Source of the DNA: Bacteroides zoogleoformans | Lineage (GTDB): Bacteria; Bacteroidota; Bacteroidia; Bacteroidales; Bacteroidaceae | Assembly: GCF_002998435.1 (NCBI RefSeq) | Contig: NZ_CP027231.1 | Location: 2,149,001 to 2,213,000, forward strand | Direction: 5' to 3' | Length of the DNA stretch: 64,000 nucleotides | Part shown: one piece after another, positions 28,242-37,511 of the stretch | Numbering within the stretch: the stretch's first letter is position 1 | Layout of the letters: every line of letters starts with the position of its first letter | The notes under the pieces: model-generated | What the model was told of the DNA's origin: nothing | What the model saw: only the letters and a program-made list of their open reading frames with translations | The model's database searches: none | Made by a program: the position numbers and the translations under genes

Positions 28242-29762
28242 ATGAACGAACAATCTTTCGAAATGATTGCCAAAACCTTTCAGGGATTGGAAGAAGTACT
28301 GGCACAAGAACTCACCGCACTGGGGGCTAACGACATCGAGATAGGCCGCCGCATGGTGTCCTTCAGCGGAGACAAAGAGATGATGTATAAGGCCAACTTC
28401 TGTCTGCGCACCGCCATACGCATCCTGAAGCCCATCAAGCACTTCGACGCCAAAGATGCCGACGAAGTCTACGAGCAAATCAAATCCATCCGTTGGGAGG
28501 ATTATCTGGACACGGACAAGACCTTCGCCGTAGAACCTACCGTCTTCAGCGAAGAGTTCCGCCACTCCAAGTTCGTGTCTTATAAGGTGAAAGACGCCGT
28601 CGTGGACTACTTTCGTGAAAAGACGGGCGAGCGTCCCGGCGTGCGTGTCAACAAGCCTGACGTACTGCTGAACATCCATATCGCCGAGACCCGTTGCACT
28701 CTCTCGCTCGACTCCAGTGGCGAATCACTCCATCGCCGTGGCTACCGCCAAGAGGCTGTAGAAGCGCCACTGAACGAAGTACTGGCCGCCGGCATGATAC
28801 TGATGACGGGCTGGCGAGGCGAGTGTGACCTGATAGACCCCATGTGCGGCTCGGGTACTATCCCCATTGAGGCGGCGCTCATCGCGCGCAACATCGCCCC
28901 GGGAGTCTTCCGCAAGGAGTTTGCTTTCGAAAAGTGGGTGGACTTTGACCAAGATCTGTTCGATGCTCTCTATAACGATGATAGTCAGGAACGTGAGTTC
29001 ACCCATAAGATTTACGGCTACGATAACAATCCGAAAGCAAACGAGATTGCCATACGCAACTTAAAGGCTGCCGGTGTCAGCAAGGACGTGGTGTTGAAGC
29101 TGCAACCCTTCCAGCAGTTCGAACAACCGGCTGAAAAATCGATTATCATTACTAACCCTCCTTATGGTGAGCGCATCTCCACGAACGACCTGCTGGGGCT
29201 CTACTCCATGATAGGGGAACGGCTGAAACATGCATTCATTGGAAACACGGCGTGGGTGCTTTCTTACCGTGACGAATGCTTCGACCAAATCGGACTGAAA
29301 GCTACTACAAAGACGCCCTTGTTCAACGGCGCATTGGAGTGCCAGTTCCGTCAGTACGAAATCTTCGACGGAAAGTACAAGGAGTTTCGCGAAGGCGGAG
29401 AAGAGCTGAGCAAAGAGCTCGGCTCGGAGGAAGCAGGTGAAAAGCGTCAGTCCGGGGATGGCGAGAAACGTGAGTTTCGTCCCCGCGAAAGAAGAGAGTT
29501 TCGCAATGAAAAGCGAGAGTTTCGTCCCGGAGAGCGTCGCGAGTTCAAAGACGGGGAGAAACGGGAGTTCCGTTCGCGCGAAAGAAGAGAATTTCGCAAT
29601 GAGAAACGTGAATTTCGTCCCGGAGAGCGTCGTGAGTTCAAGGACGGAGAGAAGCGGGAGTTCCGCCCCCGTGAGAAGCGGGACTTCCGCCCCGCAGGCA
29701 AACCCCGCTCGGGAGAGTCGTACCCGGAAAGAAAAAGACGAGAAAGGAGAGAGAAGGAATAA
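28242..29762 (+). CDS. THUMP-domain class I rRNA methyltransferase with repetitive basic tail
   Basis: A 506-residue RNA methyltransferase of the RlmL N-terminal-half type. The first ~170 residues carry the ferredoxin-like/THUMP region (LEEVLAQELTALGANDIE). The Rossmann core has DPMCGSGTIPIEAALIARN for SAM and ITNPPYGERIS with the NPPY motif of N-methylating enzymes, so an m2G-type activity on 23S rRNA is likely. From residue 410 the C-terminus is a tandem repeat: two 31-residue units plus a partial third, built of REFRPRERREF- and REFRNEK-like blocks (DNA period 93 bp, 29469-29697). This Arg/Glu/Phe tail is expected to be disordered and RNA-binding. Confidence 0.9.
   Translation: MNEQSFEMIAKTFQGLEEVLAQELTALGANDIEIGRRMVSFSGDKEMMYKANFCLRTAIRILKPIKHFDAKDADEVYEQIKSIRWEDYLDTDKTFAVEPTVFSEEFRHSKFVSYKVKDAVVDYFREKTGERPGVRVNKPDVLLNIHIAETRCTLSLDSSGESLHRRGYRQEAVEAPLNEVLAAGMILMTGWRGECDLIDPMCGSGTIPIEAALIARNIAPGVFRKEFAFEKWVDFDQDLFDALYNDDSQEREFTHKIYGYDNNPKANEIAIRNLKAAGVSKDVVLKLQPFQQFEQPAEKSIIITNPPYGERISTNDLLGLYSMIGERLKHAFIGNTAWVLSYRDECFDQIGLKATTKTPLFNGALECQFRQYEIFDGKYKEFREGGEELSKELGSEEAGEKRQSGDGEKREFRPRERREFRNEKREFRPGERREFKDGEKREFRSRERREFRNEKREFRPGERREFKDGEKREFRPREKRDFRPAGKPRSGESYPERKRRERREKE
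29469..29697 (+). repeat. 93-bp coding tandem repeat in methyltransferase tail
   Basis: Two 93-bp units (29469-29561, 29562-29654) plus a partial third encode nearly identical 31-residue blocks; synonymous differences between units show they have begun to diverge. Confidence 0.85.
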
Positions 29763-29797
29763 TTCCCTCTCCGCAAACCCTTAAAACAACCATATTC

Positions 29798-32062
29798 ATG
29801 AACAAGAAAATCATAACCCGGGGCACGCTGGCATTGCTGTTTGCCTTGTCAGCCCCCCACGCAACCCACACCATGGCACAAGAACCGACTGCCGAAGCAT
29901 TGAAACGCCCCACGCTGGAAGACCTTATCCCCGGCGGGGAAACCTACCGTTATGTCGAAAACCTGTACGGCCTGCAGTGGTGGGGCGATGTCTGCATCAA
30001 GCCCGACATAGACGAGCTGAAAGCCATCGACCCCCAAAGCGGAAAAGAAACCCTGCTCGTCACCCGAGAAGCGGTGAACCGCGCTTTGAAAGAGGCGGGA
30101 CTGAAAGAATTGTCTCACTTCTACAGCGTGCGTCTGCCTTGGCCCGGGAAAGAAGAGCTGCTGCTGCCCATGCCCCAGCAGTTTGCCGTCTATAACTGGC
30201 GAACCGGTCAACTGACCCGCAGAGACGACCTGCCCAAAGAACCCGCCGCCAACTACGACCTGAGCACGGAAAGCCTTCACCTGGCCTATACCGTGGAGAA
30301 CAACCTCTACGTAGACGGCCGCCGCATCACCGACGAACCTCTCGGCGTGGTCTGCGGACAAAGCGTGCACCGCAACGAGTTCGGCATCTCGAAAGGCACC
30401 TTCTGGAGTCCTGCCGGCGACCTCCTCGCCTTCTACCGCATGGACGAACGGATGGTGACGGAATATCCGCTGGTAGACATCACCGCACGGGTGGGCGAAT
30501 TGAACGCCATCCGCTATCCCATGGCGGGCATGACCAGTCACCGGGTGCAGGTGGGCATCTACAACCCTGCCACCCATCAAACGGTCTATCTGAACACCGG
30601 AGACCCTACCGACCGCTACTTCACCAACCTCTCGTGGGCGCCGGACGGGAAAAGCCTCTTCCTGATAGAGCTGAACCGCGACCAGAATCGCTCCAAGCTC
30701 TGCCGATACGACGCGCAGACGGGCACGCTGCTGCAAGTGCTGTTGGAGGAAAGGCATCCCAAATACGTGGAGCCGCAGCATCCCCTGCTCTTCCTCCCGT
30801 GGGACGACACGAAGTTCATCTACCGCAGCCAGCGCGACGGATACAACCACCTTTACCTCTTCGACCTTGGCAAGCTGTCCGCACAGCCCCGCTCCCTGAC
30901 CTTGGAAAGCGGGGAGCAGACGCCAAGCCCGCTGACAACCGCCGGCAACGGCAAAAGCCCGAAAGGAGCCGCCGGCCTGCAACTTACTTCCGGCGACTGG
31001 TTGGTGCAAGATGTGCTGGGCTTCAACGCCAAGCAGAAGGAGGTCATCTTCACCGCCACCAAAGAGTCGCCCTTGCAGAGCAATATATATAAGGTGAACG
31101 CGAGTAACGGCCGAATCACCCGTCTGGATAACGGCCAGGGCGTGCACCGTCCCCGTCTCTCTGCCTCGGGCAGCTACCTCATCGACAGCTATTCCACGCC
31201 CGACGTGCCCCGCCGCATCGACCTTACAGCCACCCGGAACGGCCAACGGCTTGTCCACCTGCTGACAGCGGCCAGTCCGTACAAAGACTTCGACATGCCA
31301 AGCATCGAAACGGGAACGCTGAAAGCCGCCGACGGCACAACCGACCTCTACTACCGCATCGTCAAGCCTGCGGACTTTGACCCGAACCGGAAATATCCCG
31401 CCATCGTCTACGTATATGGCGGTTCGCATGCCCAAATAGTGACCAACGGCTGGATGAACGATGCCCGCGGCTGGGATCTCTACATGGCAAACAAGGGCTA
31501 CATCATGTTCTCGCTGGACAACCGGGGCAGCAGCAACCGGGGACTGGCGTTCGAGAATGTCACCTTCCGTCAGCTGGGCATCGAAGAGGGCAAAGACCAG
31601 GTGAAAGGCGTGGAGTTCCTGAAAAGCCTGCCTTACGTGGACGGCGACCGCATCGGCGTGCACGGCTGGAGCTTCGGGGGACACATGACCACCGCACTGA
31701 TGTTGCGCTATCCCGAAATCTTCAAGGTAGGCGTGGCGGGCGGCCCGGTCATCGACTGGAGCTACTACGAGGTGATGTACGGCGAACGCTACATGGATAC
31801 CCCGCAAACCAATCCCGAAGGTTACGAGGCCACCAACCTGAAGAACCTTGCCGGCAACCTGAAGGGACATCTGCTCCTCATCCACGATGACCACGACGAC
31901 ACCTGCGTGCCCCAGCATAGCCTCTCGTTCATCAAGGCCTGTGTGGATGCCCGCACCTATCCGGACTTGTTCGTCTACCCCGGCCACAAACACAACGTGC
32001 TGGGCCGCGACCGTGTGCATCTGCACGAAAAGATTACGAGGTATTTTGAGGACTACCTCTGA
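29798..32062 (+). CDS. dipeptidyl peptidase IV (S9B prolyl oligopeptidase family)
   Basis: A 754-residue exported serine peptidase releasing X-Pro dipeptides. A signal peptide (ending about THTMA-Q) is followed by a DPPIV N-terminal beta-propeller (about residues 90-480, with HRNEFGISKGTFWSPAGDLL and FYRMDERMVTEYPLVD) and a C-terminal alpha/beta hydrolase. The nucleophile is in VHGWSFGGHMT, the Asp in IHDDHDDTCVPQHS, and the His in YPGHKHNVLGRDR. It lies between the methyltransferase and purD. It likely complements the DPP7-type enzyme 5 kb upstream. Confidence 0.94.
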   Translation: MNKKIITRGTLALLFALSAPHATHTMAQEPTAEALKRPTLEDLIPGGETYRYVENLYGLQWWGDVCIKPDIDELKAIDPQSGKETLLVTREAVNRALKEAGLKELSHFYSVRLPWPGKEELLLPMPQQFAVYNWRTGQLTRRDDLPKEPAANYDLSTESLHLAYTVENNLYVDGRRITDEPLGVVCGQSVHRNEFGISKGTFWSPAGDLLAFYRMDERMVTEYPLVDITARVGELNAIRYPMAGMTSHRVQVGIYNPATHQTVYLNTGDPTDRYFTNLSWAPDGKSLFLIELNRDQNRSKLCRYDAQTGTLLQVLLEERHPKYVEPQHPLLFLPWDDTKFIYRSQRDGYNHLYLFDLGKLSAQPRSLTLESGEQTPSPLTTAGNGKSPKGAAGLQLTSGDWLVQDVLGFNAKQKEVIFTATKESPLQSNIYKVNASNGRITRLDNGQGVHRPRLSASGSYLIDSYSTPDVPRRIDLTATRNGQRLVHLLTAASPYKDFDMPSIETGTLKAADGTTDLYYRIVKPADFDPNRKYPAIVYVYGGSHAQIVTNGWMNDARGWDLYMANKGYIMFSLDNRGSSNRGLAFENVTFRQLGIEEGKDQVKGVEFLKSLPYVDGDRIGVHGWSFGGHMTTALMLRYPEIFKVGVAGGPVIDWSYYEVMYGERYMDTPQTNPEGYEATNLKNLAGNLKGHLLLIHDDHDDTCVPQHSLSFIKACVDARTYPDLFVYPGHKHNVLGRDRVHLHEKITRYFEDYL

Positions 32063-32120
32063 TGCAGAAAAGTCTCCTTTCGAACTCAGATAAATGATAA
32101 CACCATACAGAACAGCAACC

Positions 32121-33395
32121 ATGAAGATCTTATTAGTAGGCTCAGGCGGTCGTGAACACGCTTTGGCGTGGAAGATTGCCCAAAGCCCCCAAGTAGAGAA
32201 ACTGTTTATTGCTCCCGGCAACGCCGGAACTCAGGCGGTCGGCGAGAATGTGAACCTGAAAGCCACCGACTTTGCCGCACTCAAAGCTTTCGCACTCCAG
32301 AAAGGCATCGACATGATAGTGGTAGGCCCCGAAGACCCATTGGTGCAAGGCATCTTCGATGCCTTCAAGGCTGACGACTACACCGCCCACATCGCCGTCA
32401 TAGGCCCTACCGCCCAAGGCGCCATGCTGGAGGGAAGCAAGGAGTTTGCCAAAGCGTTCATGGCACGCCACCACATACCCACTGCCCGCTACTTGAGCGT
32501 GACGTCCGCCACCTTGCAAGAGGGGCTCGACTTCCTGTCAACGCTGCAAGCCCCCTACGTGTTGAAGGCAGACGGCCTGTGTGCCGGCAAGGGAGTACTC
32601 ATTCTGCCCACGCTGGAAGAGGCACGGAACGCCCTGAAAGAGATGCTGGGCGGAATGTTCGGCAACGCCAGTGCCACGGTGGTCATCGAGGAGTTTCTCA
32701 GCGGGATAGAATGTTCGGTGTTCGTCATGACCGACGGCCGACACTATAAGGTCTTGCCCGTGGCCAAAGACTATAAACGCATCGGCGAGGGAGACAAAGG
32801 CCTCAACACCGGAGGCATGGGGAGTATCACCCCCGTACCCTTTGCCGACGAGGCGTTCATGGAGAAGGTGCGCACCCGCATCATCGAACCTACGGTGAAC
32901 GGATTGCAGGAAGAAGGAATCCGATATCAGGGCTTCATCTTCCTGGGACTCATCAACGTGAAAGGCGAACCGATGGTCATCGAATACAACGTGCGCATGG
33001 GCGACCCCGAAACGGAAAGCGTCATGCTGCGCATCAAGAGTGACTTGGTAGAGTTGCTGAAAGGCGTCGCACAAGGAGACCTCGACCGTCGTACCTTGGA
33101 GTTAGACCCCCGCACGGCCGCCTGTGTCATGCTGGTGAGCGGCGGTTACCCCGAAGCCTACGAGAAAGGGAAAGCCATCTCAGGCCTGGAGCAAGCGGCA
33201 CAGACGGACAGCCTCGTGTTCCATGCCGGCACCGCTACAAAAGACGGACGGACAGTAACTGCCGGCGGACGCGTCATTGCCGTCTGCTCTTATGGAGAAA
33301 CGAAAGAAGAAGCCCTGGCAAAGTGCTATAAAGCGGCCGAAAAGATAGCCTTCGAGAAGAAATACTTCAGAAAAGACATCGGCTTCGACCTTTAG
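32121..33395 (+). CDS. purD: phosphoribosylamine-glycine ligase
   Basis: A 424-residue ATP-grasp enzyme, the second step of de novo purine synthesis (GAR synthetase). The N-terminal signature [32 protein letters not shown], and the ATP-grasp core [14 protein letters not shown] are intact. [17 protein letters not shown] and [17 protein letters not shown] match the PurD signature. I start at MKILLVG (32121); an upstream in-frame ATG at 32094 would add nine residues not found in the family. It begins 58 nt after dpp4. Confidence 0.95.
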   Translation: MKILLVGSGGREHALAWKIAQSPQVEKLFIAPGNAGTQAVGENVNLKATDFAALKAFALQKGIDMIVVGPEDPLVQGIFDAFKADDYTAHIAVIGPTAQGAMLEGSKEFAKAFMARHHIPTARYLSVTSATLQEGLDFLSTLQAPYVLKADGLCAGKGVLILPTLEEARNALKEMLGGMFGNASATVVIEEFLSGIECSVFVMTDGRHYKVLPVAKDYKRIGEGDKGLNTGGMGSITPVPFADEAFMEKVRTRIIEPTVNGLQEEGIRYQGFIFLGLINVKGEPMVIEYNVRMGDPETESVMLRIKSDLVELLKGVAQGDLDRRTLELDPRTAACVMLVSGGYPEAYEKGKAISGLEQAAQTDSLVFHAGTATKDGRTVTAGGRVIAVCSYGETKEEALAKCYKAAEKIAFEKKYFRKDIGFDL

Positions 33396-33421
33396 CTCTT
33401 CCAAGTAAACAAACAGCCTGT

Positions 33422-34420
33422 ATGCACAGAACCAAACGATTGCAAAGCCGGATAACCACGGGGCGGTTTACACTGCCTGCCGCCATCCTGATATCAATAG
33501 CCTGCTGGCTATTGTCAGACGCTCTGTTATCCGAACTGCAAGTACAGCAAAGCGAATATCCGCTTTGGCAGACGTTCTGCGACTTATGCATCCCCACTTG
33601 GGGAAATCGGTTCTTTGGCTTTATCCTCTATGCCGTGATAGGTTATTTCCTGATACAGCTCAATAACACGTTTGCCATCATTCGGATGCGGGCATCGGTG
33701 CAGACCTCTGCTTATTTCCTGTTGATATCCGTCTGCCCCTGCATTCATACGCTGTATGCCGGAGATTTGGCTTCCGTAGCATTCCTTGCTGCCCTGTATT
33801 TCTTGTTCAACAGCTATCAGCAAGTACGCTCCATGGGCAACCTTTTCCATGCCTTTGCATTCATCGGATCAGGTAGTCTGCTACTGCCACAACTCATGTT
33901 CTTCATCCCCGTCTTTTGGATAGGAGCTTACAACTTCCATTCACTTCAGCCTAAGAGTTTCTTTGCTTCGTTGGTCGGATGGAGTCTGCCTTATTGGTTC
34001 CTGTTAGGATATGCTTTTTACTACGGACAGATGGAGTTGTTCTACCAACCGTTCAGAGAATTGGTGTCATTCAGACCCATCGGATTCGATTTCGCACCGT
34101 GGGAGCAAGCTACACTGGGCTTTTTTCTGCTACTGTTCGTCGTAAGTTCGGTTCACTGCCTCATAGCCGGCTACGAGGACAAGATACGCACACGAAGCTA
34201 TCTGCACTTCCTCATCCTGCTGAATCTTTGCATCTTTGTATACATCGGTCTGCAACCGGCATTAACAATTCATCTGCTGTCGTTGCTGCTCATCGGCGTC
34301 AGCATCTTGGCCGGACACTTGTTTGTACTGACTAACAGCCGCAGTTCCAACTTGTTCTTTATCTTCACTTTCATTGGATTGTTCATTTTACTCGGACTCA
34401 ATGTATGGACACTTTCATAG
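33422..34420 (+). CDS. integral membrane protein of unknown function
   Basis: A 332-residue protein with about nine or ten predicted membrane helices (for example LPAAILISIACWLLSDALL, FFGFILYAVIGYFLIQL, AVLG-type and FIFTFIGLFILLGLNVW at the end) and short loops. I do not recognise a family with confidence; its size and place resemble uncharacterised Bacteroidetes membrane proteins. The last 16 bp overlap the start of the YqaA-like gene, so the two are likely cotranslated. Confidence 0.8.
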   Translation: MHRTKRLQSRITTGRFTLPAAILISIACWLLSDALLSELQVQQSEYPLWQTFCDLCIPTWGNRFFGFILYAVIGYFLIQLNNTFAIIRMRASVQTSAYFLLISVCPCIHTLYAGDLASVAFLAALYFLFNSYQQVRSMGNLFHAFAFIGSGSLLLPQLMFFIPVFWIGAYNFHSLQPKSFFASLVGWSLPYWFLLGYAFYYGQMELFYQPFRELVSFRPIGFDFAPWEQATLGFFLLLFVVSSVHCLIAGYEDKIRTRSYLHFLILLNLCIFVYIGLQPALTIHLLSLLLIGVSILAGHLFVLTNSRSSNLFFIFTFIGLFILLGLNVWTLS

Positions 34421-34881
34421 ATACACTTGTGCAACTACTGATAGACTGGGGCTATCCCGGTTTATTCATTTCCGCTTTGCTGGCAGGAAGCATCATTCCA
34501 TTCAGCTCGGAAGTGGTGATGGTGGCGTTAGTCAAGGTAGGGCTAAGCCCTGCGCTCTGCATCCTTGCCGCCACACTGGGCAACACCGCGGGAGGCATGA
34601 CGTGCTACTGCATGGGCCGTCTGGGACGGACAGACTGGATTGAAAAATACTTCAAGGTAAAGAAAGAAAAGATAGATAAAATGCAACATTTCCTTCAAGG
34701 AAAAGGTGCGTTGATGGCATTCTTCGCCTTCCTGCCTTTTGTGGGCGAAGCCATAGCCATTGCTTTAGGATTTATGCGTAGCAACATCGCACTGACCATT
34801 ACCTCTATGTTCACAGGAAAGCTGACGCGGTACATCGTGATGCTATGGGCATTGCAAGGAGCGGTGGCAATGATGGCTTAA
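34405..34881 (+). CDS. YqaA/DedA-type (VTT domain) membrane protein
   Basis: A 158-residue inner-membrane protein of the SNARE-associated/DedA (VTT) superfamily, YqaA subgroup. The N-terminal GYPGLFISALLAGSIIPFSS resembles the DedA first re-entrant segment, LGNTAGGMTCYCMGRLGR holds the Gly-rich hairpin, and FFAFLPFVGEAIAIALGFMR carries the second. DedA proteins are linked to lipid-carrier recycling and membrane homeostasis. It overlaps the preceding membrane-protein gene by 16 bp. Confidence 0.88.
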   Translation: MDTFIDTLVQLLIDWGYPGLFISALLAGSIIPFSSEVVMVALVKVGLSPALCILAATLGNTAGGMTCYCMGRLGRTDWIEKYFKVKKEKIDKMQHFLQGKGALMAFFAFLPFVGEAIAIALGFMRSNIALTITSMFTGKLTRYIVMLWALQGAVAMMA

Positions 34882-34959
34882 AACCGCTTCCCCCTTGGCT
34901 CTGGAAAGAGAAGGAATAAAAAACGGATAACTAAGAAAAGAAATAAACGGCAGAGAAGG

Positions 34960-35640
34960 ATGAAACGTGTAATTGAAAAGACAGAAGACGGAAGCTCTAC
35001 GCTGTTCGTTCCCGAGCTGAATGAGCATTACCATTCGGTGAAGGGGGCGCGTACCGAGTCGCAGCACATTTTTATCGATATGGGCCTGAAAGCATCGCCC
35101 GCTTCTCACCCTTGTGTGCTGGAGATAGGCTTTGGCACCGGGCTGAATGCGCTACTTACTTTGGAGACTGCCGAGAAAGAAAAACGGTGCATACACTACA
35201 CCGGCATTGATCTTTATCCGCTTGCATGGCACGAAGTGAATGCGTTGAATTATAGCAGCCATCCGCTGTTCAAGACACTGCACGAAGCACCATGGGAAGA
35301 GGATGTCCATATTACGCCCAACTTCATCTTGCGCAAAGTGCGGGAGAACGTAGCCGGCGGTGAATGGTCCGTTGCCGGCAGTGAGCGTTTATCGCTGCAA
35401 TACGATCTCGTTTACTTTGATGCTTTTTCTCCTGAAAAGCAACCGGAGATGTGGAAAGAAGAGATATTTCGAAAGATGTACGCTGCGATGAATGACAACG
35501 GCATTTTGACGACCTACTGTTCCAAAGGGGCAATACGCCGCATGCTGCAAAACATAGGGTTTGAGATGGAACGTCTTCCGGGTCCCCCCGGCGGAAAACG
35601 AGAGATACTGAGAGGAAGGAAAAGAGCGACTAACCACTAA
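34960..35640 (+). CDS. mnmD: tRNA 5-methylaminomethyl-2-thiouridine methyltransferase MnmD
   Basis: A 226-residue SAM-dependent methyltransferase acting at the final step of mnm5s2U34 formation on tRNA wobble positions. FGTGLNALLTLE is the SAM-binding loop and VYFDAFSPEKQPEMW is the diagnostic DAFSP motif, followed by LTTYCSKGAIRRML and PGPPGGKREILRG. It matches the methyltransferase half of E. coli MnmC; the FAD-dependent oxidase half is absent, as is usual outside gamma-proteobacteria. The next gene follows after 18 bp. Confidence 0.92.
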   Translation: MKRVIEKTEDGSSTLFVPELNEHYHSVKGARTESQHIFIDMGLKASPASHPCVLEIGFGTGLNALLTLETAEKEKRCIHYTGIDLYPLAWHEVNALNYSSHPLFKTLHEAPWEEDVHITPNFILRKVRENVAGGEWSVAGSERLSLQYDLVYFDAFSPEKQPEMWKEEIFRKMYAAMNDNGILTTYCSKGAIRRMLQNIGFEMERLPGPPGGKREILRGRKRATNH

Positions 35641-35658
35641 TCACTAACCAACCACCAA

Positions 35659-36588
35659 ATGAAAAAAGTTTATTCATTATTCCTCATAGCCGTTCTGCTT
35701 CTTGCTTGCAAGCAGGCAAACCGGCAAACGGATAAGAACGACGGTAAACCTATTATTACCGTCACTATCGAACCATTGCGATATTTCACCGAAGCCATTG
35801 CAGGTGATAAGTTTTCCGTTGTCAGCATGGTACCCAAAGGCATGAGTCCGGAAACCTACGATCCTACTCCGGGACAACTCGTAGACCTTGCCAAGAGTAA
35901 AGCTTACTTCCGCATTGGATACATCGGTTTTGAGTTGACATGGATAGAGAAACTTACGGACAATGCTCCGCACTTGCACTTCTATGATATGTCCAAAGGT
36001 GTGGAACTGATTTCGGACGACAGCCACGCGCATCGTCATGACGAAGGGGACAATCATACGCACGCAGCTCATGACCATGCTTCAGGCATAGAACCTCACA
36101 TTTGGAATTCCGCCACCAATGCGCAACTCATTGCGGGAAACATTCTCCATGCCCTCTGCACCCTCGACAAGGAGAACGAAGCCTTTTACACAAAGCGTTA
36201 TCAGAACCTTATCCGAAAAATCGAGCATACGGACGACCTCGTCTGCCAAATGCTTTCCGCAGGTAATGCCGACCGTGCCTTCATGATTTACCATCCTGCA
36301 TTGTCATACTTTGCGCGCGACTACGACCTGCGCCAAATTCCCATCGAAGCAAGTGGCAAGGAGCCTTCGCCCGCCCATTTAAAGGAACTGATAAAGACCT
36401 GCAAGGCCGAAAAAGTGCGTATCATCTTCATACAACCGGAATTCGACCGCCGTAATGCCGAGCTTATAGCCCGACAAACAGGAACACAAGTGGTAAGCAT
36501 CAATCCTCTCTCCTACGATTGGGAGGAAGAGATGCTGAATGTGGCGAAGAGCCTCTCGTCCAATTCTGCCGAGACGGCCCGAGAGTAA
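35659..36588 (+). CDS. zinc/manganese ABC transporter substrate-binding lipoprotein (ZnuA-like)
   Basis: A 309-residue cluster A-I metal-binding protein. The lipobox (AVLLLAC) gives a periplasmic lipid-anchored protein. The ZnuA hallmarks are KGMSPETYDPTPGQL (first metal-ligand region), a His-rich loop HAHRHDEGDNHTHAAHDHA (about residues 118-136), and IEPHIWNSATNAQ with a metal-binding His. The remaining ligands are in YHPALSYFARDY and in the C-terminal domain. The His-rich loop indicates zinc. It is followed 6 bp later by an ATPase gene; no permease gene is nearby. Confidence 0.9.
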   Translation: MKKVYSLFLIAVLLLACKQANRQTDKNDGKPIITVTIEPLRYFTEAIAGDKFSVVSMVPKGMSPETYDPTPGQLVDLAKSKAYFRIGYIGFELTWIEKLTDNAPHLHFYDMSKGVELISDDSHAHRHDEGDNHTHAAHDHASGIEPHIWNSATNAQLIAGNILHALCTLDKENEAFYTKRYQNLIRKIEHTDDLVCQMLSAGNADRAFMIYHPALSYFARDYDLRQIPIEASGKEPSPAHLKELIKTCKAEKVRIIFIQPEFDRRNAELIARQTGTQVVSINPLSYDWEEEMLNVAKSLSSNSAETARE

Positions 36589-36594
36589 AACAAT

Positions 36595-37368
36595 ATGCTT
36601 GCAAAATCACCAAAACGTATGATTGAAATAAAGAATCTCTATGCCGGATACGACGGCCGTATTGTACTGCGTGACGTGAACCTGACCATTTACGAGCGTG
36701 ATTTTTTGGGCATAATCGGCCCTAACGGCGGAGGAAAAACAACCCTGATCAAATGTATTCTGGGATTGTTGAAGCCCATTTCCGGAGAAATTTTATATAG
36801 CGGTGAGCGGTTACCGCTAACCATCGGCTATCTTCCGCAGTACAACAGTATCGACCGGAAGTTTCCCATTACGGTAGAAGAGGTTGTCTTGTCGGGACTG
36901 AGCAGCAAAAAAAAACTTGTCTCTCGTTTCAATTCTCTGCATCGGGAAAAGGCCCGCGATGTAATAGTACGCATGGGACTGGAAGGGATGGAGCAACGTG
37001 CCATCGGTTCGCTGAGTGGCGGACAGATGCAGCGTGCCTTGTTGGGGCGTGCCATCATCTCCGACCCGCAAGTCGTCATTCTCGATGAACCCAGCACGTA
37101 CATTGACAAGCGTTTCGAGGCTCGTCTCTACGAGTTATTGGCGGAAATAAATAAAGAGTGCGCCATAATCCTTGTCAGCCACGACATCGGCACTGTGCTG
37201 CAACAAGTCAAGTCCATTGCCTGCGTCAACGAAACGCTGGATTACCATCCCGATACCGGCATCACGGGGGAGTGGTTGGAACGGAACTTCAACTGCCCGA
37301 TAGAGTTGCTGGGGCATGGAACGCTACCTCACAGAATATTGGGAGAGCACAAACATGCTCACGACTAA
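36595..37368 (+). CDS. metal ABC transporter ATP-binding protein (ZnuC-like)
   Basis: A 257-residue ABC ATPase. Walker A is IGPNGGGKTTLIK, the Q-loop is in LPQYNSIDRKFP, the signature is LSGGQMQRALLGRAI, Walker B is VVILDEPSTYID and the H-loop is ILVSHDIG. The DxFP-type sequence after the Q-loop (KFPITVEEVVLSGL) is typical of Zn/Mn family ATPases. The first ATG is used (36595); MIEIKNLY at 36619 is a possible alternative. It partners with the ZnuA-like protein upstream but no membrane permease is encoded within this window. Confidence 0.9.
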   Translation: MLAKSPKRMIEIKNLYAGYDGRIVLRDVNLTIYERDFLGIIGPNGGGKTTLIKCILGLLKPISGEILYSGERLPLTIGYLPQYNSIDRKFPITVEEVVLSGLSSKKKLVSRFNSLHREKARDVIVRMGLEGMEQRAIGSLSGGQMQRALLGRAIISDPQVVILDEPSTYIDKRFEARLYELLAEINKECAIILVSHDIGTVLQQVKSIACVNETLDYHPDTGITGEWLERNFNCPIELLGHGTLPHRILGEHKHAHD

Positions 37369-37370
37369 AC

Positions 37371-37392
37371 AAAGAAGCATTGTGCTTTTTTC
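37371..37392 (+). terminator. terminator after the metal ABC genes
   Basis: AAAGAAGCA and TGCTTTTTT pair across a TTG loop (one G-U pair), ending in a T run. It lies right after the ATPase stop. Confidence 0.5.
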
Positions 37393-37511
37393 TCCGACCG
37401 ATGTAGGTATGCACTTTAACTTACGGTATCCTCTTCACTTTTCGGTTCAATTCTTCGTTTGCGCAATTGTGAATGTTTGTCCGTAGTATGCGGATTTTGT
37501 CTCGGTACTCT

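Noticed and set aside
29849..32221. 790-codon minus-strand open frame over the DPPIV gene
   Set aside because: Antisense to a protein with an intact catalytic triad; no independent support.
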